DNA of 41,281 nt from a virus. The stretch lies in IMG/VR virus record IMGVR_UViG_3300026484_000239, positions 1 to 41,281 of that record. One strand, written 5' to 3'. Shown one piece after another: positions 24,830 through 31,653 of the stretch. Position 1 is the first letter of the stretch; each line of letters starts with the position of its first letter. The position numbers and the translations under genes are program-made. The notes under the pieces are model-generated. The model was not told the DNA's origin, made no database searches, and saw only the letters and a program-made list of their open reading frames with translations.

Positions 24830-25552
24830 TTAAAAATTAATTTCTTGAATATTTATTCTTTCTTTATTGTAATAAAACTTAATTTCAGGATATGTTAAAG
24901 CCAACATAATGACTCTACTATAAATAGCTAATTTTTCATTTTCAGTAAATTTATTAACTTCAAATCTACTAAAATCAGGCTCTACATAAACTTCAACACC
25001 TGTTTTAGTAGTTTTCTTTTCTTTAACTTTTATTTTTGTTGCATTTTCTATACTCGTATAAACTATTTCTTTTCCAGAATTTCTATTTTTTCCAATAAAA
25101 ACTTTACTAAAATAATTTGTTAGTGCTGCTCCCATACCATTGGCACCAGCTGATTTTCTTTTTGAATCATCAAAATTACTCCCAGCTTTTAAAGTCCCCC
25201 AAGCTGATTCACACATCCAAACTTCTTTATTTAATATTTTATTAAAATGTTTTATGTTAGGTATTCCAACACCATTGTCTTTTACAGTAAATGATGTATC
25301 ATCTAAAAAAATGTCTATTCTTGGATTACCATTAAAATTGTTATCTACAAAAGCATCAACTGAATTATCTAAAATTTCTTCAAAAATTTTTACAAGTCCT
25401 GGAACATATTCAAGTTCTGTTTCTACAAATTTATTATTTTTTACGACGTATCTTTTTTCACGTATTTTTTTAACAGCACCAATATAAACATTTGGTCTTT
25501 TTAATGCATGTTCTCTATCATCTAAAATTTCAATTTTCCTTTCTTTTGTCAA
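24830..25552 (-). CDS. DNA topoisomerase II large subunit, GHKL ATPase part
   Basis: A 240-residue ATPase domain of a GyrB/gp39-type protein. It begins like GyrB (EHALKRPNVYIG), then shows the Bergerat motifs: EEILDNSVDA (E59, N63), DNGVGIP (92-98) and KRKSAGANGMGAA (131-143). Start is TTG at 25552, supported by AAGGAG 5 bases upstream. It ends in KERINIQEINF before the transducer, so the rest of the enzyme must come from the gene at 23666-24742. Gap between the two is 87 bases. A TATAAT promoter lies just upstream. Confidence 0.85.
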   Translation of the reverse strand: MTKERKIEILDDREHALKRPNVYIGAVKKIREKRYVVKNNKFVETELEYVPGLVKIFEEILDNSVDAFVDNNFNGNPRIDIFLDDTSFTVKDNGVGIPNIKHFNKILNKEVWMCESAWGTLKAGSNFDDSKRKSAGANGMGAALTNYFSKVFIGKNRNSGKEIVYTSIENATKIKVKEKKTTKTGVEVYVEPDFSRFEVNKFTENEKLAIYSRVIMLALTYPEIKFYYNKERINIQEINF

Positions 25553-25573
25553 TGTAACTCCTTTTTATAATGA

Positions 25574-25601
25574 ATTATACTAATTTTTATAAAAAAGTAA
25601 A
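25574..25601 (-). promoter_or_regulatory. Putative promoter for the topoisomerase genes
   Basis: TTTACT (25596-25601) and a perfect TATAAT (25574-25579) on the minus strand are 16 bases apart. The first ATPase-gene codon is 22 bases beyond the -10 element, giving a short leader with AAGGAG. The TTTACTTTTT start is shared with the promoters at 31178-31206 and 40103-40130. Confidence 0.65.
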
Positions 25602-25644
25602 TAGCTTCAAATTTTGTTGTATATTATTTTTTAAATAATAACTC

Positions 25645-25758
25645 AAATTTACTTATCTGAGCCTCTCTGGAGGTCTCTGGTTAATTTTTTAATTATTCTA
25701 ATAATTTTTATTATCAAAATTTTAAATTTTTACCAGAGAGGCTCTAATAAGTAAATTT
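25645..25758 (-). repeat. Long imperfect inverted repeat between nrd and topoisomerase genes
   Basis: Arms 25645-25670 and 25733-25758 pair at 24 of 26 positions, with a 2-base bulge in the middle, around a 62-base loop. Inside the left arm a CTCTGG motif occurs twice (25665-25670, 25675-25680), so the right arm's CCAGAG can pair with either. A further 8-base A/T hairpin follows (25622-25640). The element lies in the 210-base non-coding gap between the gene ending at 25763 and the topoisomerase promoter. It could end transcription, act as a small structured RNA, or be a MITE-like remnant. Confidence 0.6.
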
Positions 25759-25762
25759 AAAA

Positions 25763-26167
25763 TTATGAATTACAAATTTCTTTACATTTATCACAACATT
25801 TTTTCAATTCTTCTTCATATTTTTTTATTACTCTTTTAAGAGATATTTTTTTAGCTTCATCATAATGTATTTTAGCTTTTTTACCATGAATAGTTGGATT
25901 CTTTATTACATATTTTATATCATCATCAACCTTACTAAGATATTTTTTAACTTCTGCTTTGAAAATATTTGTTATAATAGGCCAATCAGATTTTTTAGGT
26001 TTACAACCCTTTTTACCATCTTCTAAAAACACACAAATTGCTCTTTTCCAAAGAACCATTACATAATAATCAGGTAATTCAAATTTTTTAACCCATCCTT
26101 TAACAATTTTTGAATTTGTTTTAAGATTTAATTTTTCTTGGATTTTATTTAAAACTTCTCTTATCAT
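25763..26167 (-). CDS. Hypothetical Lys-rich protein with Cys cluster
   Basis: A 134-residue basic protein. The N-terminal half includes QEKLNLKTNSKIVKGWVKKF and the hydrophobic YVMVLWKRAICVFLED, and the C-terminal end is a cysteine cluster CCDKCKEICNS, which might bind metal. The ATG overlaps the TGA of the small upstream gene as ATGA, so it is coupled to it and to nrdB. Not recognised. It precedes the inverted repeat. Confidence 0.5.
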   Translation of the reverse strand: MIREVLNKIQEKLNLKTNSKIVKGWVKKFELPDYYVMVLWKRAICVFLEDGKKGCKPKKSDWPIITNIFKAEVKKYLSKVDDDIKYVIKNPTIHGKKAKIHYDEAKKISLKRVIKKYEEELKKCCDKCKEICNS

Positions 26168-26328
26168 AGTTTTTCTTTTATTAGTTTTAAAATTATTTTC
26201 TTATATTCATCAAGAGAATATTTTGTATTGTTAAAAAAATTGAAAAAATAAACGTCATTTTGATTACATATTTTTAAATAATAAGTCAGTGCTTCTAGAA
26301 TTATAAATTCTTTTTCTTCTTTAGTCAT
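26164..26328 (-). CDS. Small hypothetical gene between nrdB and the Lys-rich gene
   Basis: A 54-codon frame (MTKEEKEFIILEALTYYLK... ending IKEKL). It was found by reading the gap: the ATG at 26328 overlaps the nrdB TGA as ATGA, and its own TGA at 26164 overlaps the next ATG as ATGA. Two such overlaps make a chance frame unlikely. Charged helices flank an aromatic-rich middle. AGGG lies 9 bases before the ATG. Function unknown. Confidence 0.6.
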   Translation of the reverse strand: MTKEEKEFIILEALTYYLKICNQNDVYFFNFFNNTKYSLDEYKKIILKLIKEKL

Positions 26329-27437
26329 TTTTTATACCCTTTAAATCTATCTTTTAAAAGATCAAATTTATACAAATCATTTTTTAAACTACCTTTTTGA
26401 TAGTTAGTATTATCAGCTTCTTGTAAAGCAACTTGAGTTTTATTTAAGTTTCGATATTCGTTATACCAAACAATTATGTCAGATTTTTCTTCATTATAAA
26501 TAGGTTTTAATCCTATTTCTTTTAATCTATAATCAGTCCAGTATTTTATAAAATGATTATTAATTTTTTGATTAAATCCTTGAAAATCACCATCTTTTAA
26601 TAAGTAATCACTCCATTCCATTTCAAGTTCTGTTGTTTCTTCAGCCATTTTATATGCTAAATCTTCAAAATAACTTTTTAAATGTAAAAATTCTTGAGAA
26701 TCATCTTTCATTAAAATTTTCATTACATTAGCACCTGTAGTTGTGTGAACTGTCATCTCATCCCAAGCAATCAATTTAAGCATTTGTGAAAATCCCTGAA
26801 TTGAATTTCCATAAGCTTTATTGATACTCCACGTTGAAAAAAAACTAAAAGGAAATTTAACACCTTCTAAGAAAAATGTTCTCAAAAGATTTTCTAATAA
26901 TAATTTTTTAAGTTCATCATCAACAATATCTTCTTTTAATTTCTCTATTAATTTATTAGCACTTTCTATTTCTTTATCTGCTCTTTTTTTCACAACATTA
27001 TCTTCATAAATTAAATCAAGCATTTCAGTAACTTTACTTCCAAATGCTTGATTTAAACCTGTGCTGTAACTTAGTGCATGAATATCTTCTTCTACCTTTA
27101 TTCTTGCATATAAATAAGATAACCATGTATCTGAAGCCAAATCTGATAAAATACCAAAAGTTCCAGGAACTAAACTATCCATTACATTTTGATATAAAAT
27201 GTTGAGATGGAATATTCTTTTAGGAATATCATCCATCATATCCCATCCCTTTTTATCTTTGGAACAGTCAATTTCTTTTGTAAACCACGTATTAGATTCA
27301 GAAGCTTCAGCTAATTTTTGAAAAATATCATAAGATTTTTTATCTATTCTTTGAAAGTTTCCATAATCCCCAAAAAATAATTTATTATACTCTTTTGGTT
27401 TTTCTGCTAGACACAAAGTATGACAAATTTTATTCAT
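26325..27437 (-). CDS. nrdB: Ribonucleotide reductase class Ia, beta subunit
   Basis: A 370-residue NrdB, the subunit that makes the tyrosyl radical. Probable di-iron ligands are D87 (MDSLVPG), E117 and H120 (EEDIHALSY), E191 (FLEGVKF) and, in helix E, E227 with H231 (WDEMTVH). The radical tyrosine is Y124. The E227-H231 spacing is four residues rather than the usual three, which deserves an alignment. The gene follows nrdA and a small intervening gene, overlapping the latter by 8 bases. AAAGGA lies before the ATG. Provides deoxynucleotides for phage DNA synthesis with NrdA. Confidence 0.88.
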   Translation of the reverse strand: MNKICHTLCLAEKPKEYNKLFFGDYGNFQRIDKKSYDIFQKLAEASESNTWFTKEIDCSKDKKGWDMMDDIPKRIFHLNILYQNVMDSLVPGTFGILSDLASDTWLSYLYARIKVEEDIHALSYSTGLNQAFGSKVTEMLDLIYEDNVVKKRADKEIESANKLIEKLKEDIVDDELKKLLLENLLRTFFLEGVKFPFSFFSTWSINKAYGNSIQGFSQMLKLIAWDEMTVHTTTGANVMKILMKDDSQEFLHLKSYFEDLAYKMAEETTELEMEWSDYLLKDGDFQGFNQKINNHFIKYWTDYRLKEIGLKPIYNEEKSDIIVWYNEYRNLNKTQVALQEADNTNYQKGSLKNDLYKFDLLKDRFKGYKK

Positions 27438-27705
27438 TGTTATTCCTTTTTAAATAGTCTAATTCATTTAACATTTCTTTAATTGTATTGATAATTTCTT
27501 TATTTCCTTCTACTTCAGCTTTTTCAACAAATTCATATAAAACATGTATTAATCCATTAACAATAACAAAATCATTAAATGTTATAGCTTTTAAAAAATT
27601 AACAAAATTTTCCATGTATTCAAAAATATCAGTATCAGAATTAAAAGAGAAATTAATCTCTTTATCATTCATTTTGTAATTAAAAATTACTCTTCCATTT
27701 TCCAT
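27430..27705 (-). CDS. Small hypothetical protein between nrdA and nrdB
   Basis: A 91-residue protein starting at ATG 27705 (MENGRVIFNYK), chosen since AAAGGAG lies 5 bases before it; a longer frame exists but would begin inside nrdA's end without a site. It is acidic and helical after residue 30 (EYMENFVNFLKAI, VEKAEVEGNKEIINTIKEML). No family is recognised. Ten bases separate it from nrdA, and it overlaps nrdB, so it is part of the nrd operon. Confidence 0.55.
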   Translation of the reverse strand: MENGRVIFNYKMNDKEINFSFNSDTDIFEYMENFVNFLKAITFNDFVIVNGLIHVLYEFVEKAEVEGNKEIINTIKEMLNELDYLKRNNNE

Positions 27706-27715
27706 TGTTTCTCCT

Positions 27716-30454
27716 TTAACTTGAGCAACTTTCGCAGACATCATTATCTGTTTCAGCTTTTAAACTATTCATATAATATAATGTCTTAACTCCTAAACTT
27801 TCAGCAAATATAATATCTTCTATAATTTCAAAAGCACTTTCAGGATTTTTGTAATAAAGATTTACTGATTGTGATTGGTCTAAAAATTTTTGTCTAATTG
27901 CTGCAAGTTCTATAAGACGCTTTTGTGGAATATCCCAAGCCAATTCATAATACATTCTATTTTTATTTAGATTAGGTGCTAAAAATGGTAATGTATATGT
28001 TCCTTCTTTTATTATTTTGTATTGTCTAATTGGTTCTATTCCTTCTGTGCTTGAAATGACTAATCCAGAAGTATTATGACTGATACATCCATTACTTAAT
28101 ACATATTCTTCATATTCAGGAACATGTATATCCCAGGTTGGTTCAACACCTACTTTTTTAACTGATTTAACTCCTAATAATAAATTATTTTGTTGTTTAA
28201 TATTATCCCCATCTTCTAAATCCTTTACTTGTTTCCAAATTAATTTGTCATCCTCTGTTTCAACAAGCAATAAATGGTTACCTGTAAATTTATATTTATT
28301 TCCATCTTCAAATTCTACTTCATAAACTTCTCTTTTTCCATTATAATATATTTTATTAGTTTCTTTATAACCAAATCTTGTTTTTACATTAATAGGGGAT
28401 TTTAATTCATACCAACCAAGAACTTCTAAGTTTTCTATTGTTTTGTAATCAATACCTCCTTCTTCAAGAATTTCTTGAATTGATTTGATACCATCTTTAG
28501 TTATTATCTCATTTTCTTTTGATTGGCATTGTGTAGGCGCTATTGCAAATAAATTTTCAAATCTTATTCCAAATTCTTTGAGTTCTTTTCTTAAACTTTC
28601 CCAATCTTTTTTCATTTCAAAATTATATTTTTCTGGAAGTTTACTCAATTCCCAAGGAAATAAACCTTTATCCCAAGATGTTCCAGAAATTCCCTTATAT
28701 TTTCCTCTTTCTTTAGCTAATCTTATTGCTTGCTTGATAAAATGATATGTCAAATCTTCAAATAATTCGTGTGTAAATCTTAAAACTTCATCATCAGTAA
28801 ATTTTATACCTTTACTCGCTAATAGATTTGCATAATTATTTACACCTATTCCTATACTTCTTAAATCTCTATTAAATTTTTCACCTAAACGAACTTTGTA
28901 TTTTGCTACATCAAATGCATTGTCCATACCTAATAAAATACTATAAGCTAATTCATCTTTTTCTTCTTCTGTCATTTCATACCATTTAACTAAATTAACA
29001 GAAGAAAGATTACAAATACCTATCAAACCATCATATTTTCTTACATTTATCCATTTATCATTATCTGAATCTTTAATTAACTTATCTTCTATAAGTCTAA
29101 TAGGTTTTGTTCTAACAGTCACCTCCATGCAGAGATTACTCATTTTTATAACATCAGGTGATACTCTCTGTTCATTTACATTATCCATACTCATCCAATA
29201 AATATTTCCTGTCTCACTTCTAACTTTAGCATAAAGAAATGCTAATTCTCTTGCTTTAATTTTTCTTTTTCTGATACCAGGTTTTTTAGAATAATAATCA
29301 TACCACTTATCAAATTCATCACCGTATGCTTCTACTAACTCAGGAGTATCTAAAGGATCAAATAAAAATACTTCTTCATCATTTATAATAGCTTCAGAAA
29401 ATCTTCTATTCCATTTCATTGTATATTTTAATTTTCTAGCTCTTTCTTCATCAGCACCACCAGCATCTCTTAACATAATTATTTCTGGTGACTCATAATG
29501 CCACCAAGCAAAATTAACAACCGCTGCACCACTTCTAACACCTCTTTGATTAAATGATGAAATAACACTTTCAAATAATTTAATAAAATAAATAACTCCA
29601 GATGTTTTTCCGACTAAATCTACAATTGCTCCTATAGCTCTTAACAATGTAACATCTATTCCTATTCCACTTCCATATTTAGAATAAATACCCATACTTC
29701 TTGCTACTTCTAAAATACTTTCAGAATCATCATCTACTTCTATTAAAACACAACTTGTTGGATTAAAAACTCTTTCTAAAGCATTCACTATCATAGGTGT
29801 AGGAGCAGTAAATTTATGTAAAGATAAATCATCGTATTTTCTTTTAATTGTTTCTAATCTGTTTTTATCTTTATAATGTAATTGAATAGCAACAGCCATA
29901 TATCTATGTTGAGGCAATTCTAAAAATTTTGTTTTACTGTATTTTTTAGCATATTTCTGCATAAACAATTCAAATCCACCAAACGTAAAAAGAAAATCTC
30001 TTTCTGGTTTAATATAATCTCCAAGTTCTTTTAATTCTTCTTCTGTAAAAGTGTCAAAAATTTCTTTATTATAAACCTTGTATTGAATTCCTTTTTGAAT
30101 AACATCTAAGTAATTAGGATATTCATTTCTACTTACATTCCAAACTTCTTTTCTATATCTCAATATCAATAAATTTTTTGCTATATCATCCCAAACAGGA
30201 TATAAATCAGAAATAAAATTTGCACATGTTTCAATTACTTCATCTAATAATTTAATAACTGAAATTTTATTTCCTATTTTCAAATTAATTGCATTTAATA
30301 CGTCTTTAACAAAAGTATCATCATATGGTTCTTGTATGCCTGCTTTATTTACAGCCCATTTAATGACTTTATAAAGTTTTTCTTCAGAATAAGGTTCTTC
30401 TCTTCCATCTCTTTTTATGACAATATGTTTTTTTCCTTCTTTTAATTCGATCAT
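27716..30454 (-). CDS. nrdA: Ribonucleotide reductase class Ia, alpha subunit, with intein
   Basis: A 912-residue precursor, of which residues 643-794 are an intein, leaving a 760-residue NrdA (E. coli 761). It reduces ribonucleotides to deoxyribonucleotides. The N-terminal ATP cone is at about 10-100 (IVIKRDGREEPYSEEKLYKV). The active site has C235 (NPTSCVLIEV), N440, C442 and E444 (NLCMEV), C481 (GICNLSS), the radical-pathway Y867-Y868 (NLYY) and the C-terminal CESC redox pair (C907, C910). The substrate phosphate loop is PTQ-TSG, interrupted by the intein. GGGG precedes the ATG at 30454. A promoter lies upstream of the preceding gene. Confidence 0.93.
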   Translation of the reverse strand: MIELKEGKKHIVIKRDGREEPYSEEKLYKVIKWAVNKAGIQEPYDDTFVKDVLNAINLKIGNKISVIKLLDEVIETCANFISDLYPVWDDIAKNLLILRYRKEVWNVSRNEYPNYLDVIQKGIQYKVYNKEIFDTFTEEELKELGDYIKPERDFLFTFGGFELFMQKYAKKYSKTKFLELPQHRYMAVAIQLHYKDKNRLETIKRKYDDLSLHKFTAPTPMIVNALERVFNPTSCVLIEVDDDSESILEVARSMGIYSKYGSGIGIDVTLLRAIGAIVDLVGKTSGVIYFIKLFESVISSFNQRGVRSGAAVVNFAWWHYESPEIIMLRDAGGADEERARKLKYTMKWNRRFSEAIINDEEVFLFDPLDTPELVEAYGDEFDKWYDYYSKKPGIRKRKIKARELAFLYAKVRSETGNIYWMSMDNVNEQRVSPDVIKMSNLCMEVTVRTKPIRLIEDKLIKDSDNDKWINVRKYDGLIGICNLSSVNLVKWYEMTEEEKDELAYSILLGMDNAFDVAKYKVRLGEKFNRDLRSIGIGVNNYANLLASKGIKFTDDEVLRFTHELFEDLTYHFIKQAIRLAKERGKYKGISGTSWDKGLFPWELSKLPEKYNFEMKKDWESLRKELKEFGIRFENLFAIAPTQCQSKENEIITKDGIKSIQEILEEGGIDYKTIENLEVLGWYELKSPINVKTRFGYKETNKIYYNGKREVYEVEFEDGNKYKFTGNHLLLVETEDDKLIWKQVKDLEDGDNIKQQNNLLLGVKSVKKVGVEPTWDIHVPEYEEYVLSNGCISHNTSGLVISSTEGIEPIRQYKIIKEGTYTLPFLAPNLNKNRMYYELAWDIPQKRLIELAAIRQKFLDQSQSVNLYYKNPESAFEIIEDIIFAESLGVKTLYYMNSLKAETDNDVCESCSS
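28073..28528 (-). mobile_element. Mini-intein in NrdA (152 residues)
   Basis: Residues 643-794 of NrdA: splicing block A begins with C643 (CQSKENEIITKDG), block B has TGNH (T724, H727), block F has TWDIHVPEYEEYVLSNG, and block G ends SHN at 792-794. The +1 extein residue is T795. No LAGLIDADG or other endonuclease motif is present, so it cannot home by itself. The insertion separates Q642 and T795, matching the E. coli PSE-TSS substrate-phosphate loop. A histidine usual in block F seems absent. Confidence 0.88.
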
Positions 30455-30463
30455 TTCACCCCT

Positions 30464-31153
30464 TTATAATTCTATTCCTAATTTATTTAGTTCTTCCAAA
30501 TATTTTTCTGTATATGAAACAATACCAGAATTAACACCCATATCAGCTATTAAATTTCCAAAATTATCAAATAAAATATTTCCTGTTGGTGTTCTTATTA
30601 AAAATACTTTTTTAAAATCATCATTTTCTAAAACTTTTTCTATACTTATATCGATACCTAGATCTTTTTTAAAATTTTTAATAAAAATATTTTTATTGAA
30701 TTTTTTATTGACATTGTTTTTATAATTTTTAAACCATGTTGTTTCTTTAAAATCTGTTGTACCAATACTAATTAAATTAAAAACTAAACTTCTAAATTCA
30801 CTTTCTGGATAATTTTTTCCTATGTTATATCTTTTTCTGTTTCCAAAAACATCTGTTGTTTCAATAATCAAAGACCTTTTTCTCAAAATTAATTTAAGAT
30901 ATTTTTTCAAATTAGTAATTTTAATAATTATTGATTTATTTTTAATCAAATATTCTTTCCAATTTTCAATTTCATAAAATGAATTTGGATTTAAACCAAC
31001 AATATTATCTTTTCCAAACATTTTTTCTAAAATATCCAAAAAATTATAAGGAAACTCATTAAAATCTTTTATTTCTAATTCTTCTATTACTAAATTTAGT
31101 AATTCTTCTAATTCTTTTGTAAAAATTTTTTCAAATCCGTCAAAACAAATCAT
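30464..31153 (-). CDS. Hypothetical protein at start of nrd operon
   Basis: A 229-residue protein, first gene after the TTTACT/TATAAT promoter, with AAAGGAG before its ATG. It contains LEELLNLVIEELEIKDFN, a basic stretch LKKYLKLILRKRSL, and DVFGNRKRYNIGKNYPESEFR, which could contact nucleic acid. The C-terminal half is rich in Lys and Asn. No family was recognised. Ten bases before nrdA, so transcribed with it. Confidence 0.5.
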   Translation of the reverse strand: MICFDGFEKIFTKELEELLNLVIEELEIKDFNEFPYNFLDILEKMFGKDNIVGLNPNSFYEIENWKEYLIKNKSIIIKITNLKKYLKLILRKRSLIIETTDVFGNRKRYNIGKNYPESEFRSLVFNLISIGTTDFKETTWFKNYKNNVNKKFNKNIFIKNFKKDLGIDISIEKVLENDDFKKVFLIRTPTGNILFDNFGNLIADMGVNSGIVSYTEKYLEELNKLGIEL

Positions 31154-31177
31154 GCAAACTCCTTTATTTTTTGTTAA

Positions 31178-31206
31178 ATTATATAATGTTTTTAATTAAA
31201 AGTAAA
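31178..31206 (-). promoter_or_regulatory. Putative promoter for the nrd operon
   Basis: TTTACT (31201-31206) and TATAAT (31178-31183) on the minus strand, 17 bases apart, lie between the gene ending at 31215 and the 229-residue gene. The leader is about 20 bases with AAAGGAG. It matches the promoters near 25.6 and 40.1 kb, including TTTT after the -35. Confidence 0.7.
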
Positions 31207-31214
31207 CTTTTAAT

Positions 31215-31643
31215 TCATGAACATAGAAAATTTATTAATTTTTGTTTTAAATTAATTTTTTTCATGTCAAATTCCTTTAAAAGATATTTAGCTTTGAGTA
31301 TGAGAGATTCAATATTATATTTTTCATATAAACCTTTACATATATCAAATCCTTTAGTATTCATTTCATCATGAAGATTTTTCACATAAAATAATTCATC
31401 CATGTCTTTGCTTGTTATTCTTAAACTCACGTCGGTACCATATAGTCGTAATTCTAAAGAAAAATTTTCTCCATCTATCTTTATTTCTTTTGTCAAAGAA
31501 AATAAAATATTACCACATGAAATCTTACTTATTCCAATTGATTTTGCAAATTTCTCAAAATCTTTATGAATATCTTTATCCATTAATTTCATTTGAAGTT
31601 TGTGTAATTCTTTTATTTTTTCTAAAAATTTTTTGTATATCAT
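31215..31643 (-). CDS. Hypothetical protein after primase-helicase
   Basis: A 142-residue protein. Start ATG 31643 (MIYKKFLEK) is chosen for its AAAGGAG 5 bases upstream; the longer TTG reading would overlap the preceding stop. It has an amphipathic helix N-terminus (IKELHKLQMKLMDKDIHKDF), strand-rich middle (NILFSLTKEIKIDG, FSLELRLYG) and a basic C-terminus (FDMKKINLKQKLINFL). Function unknown; it lies between the primase-helicase and the nrd operon. Confidence 0.5.
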   Translation of the reverse strand: MIYKKFLEKIKELHKLQMKLMDKDIHKDFEKFAKSIGISKISCGNILFSLTKEIKIDGENFSLELRLYGTDVSLRITSKDMDELFYVKNLHDEMNTKGFDICKGLYEKYNIESLILKAKYLLKEFDMKKINLKQKLINFLCS

Positions 31644-31653
31644 ATTTTCTCCT

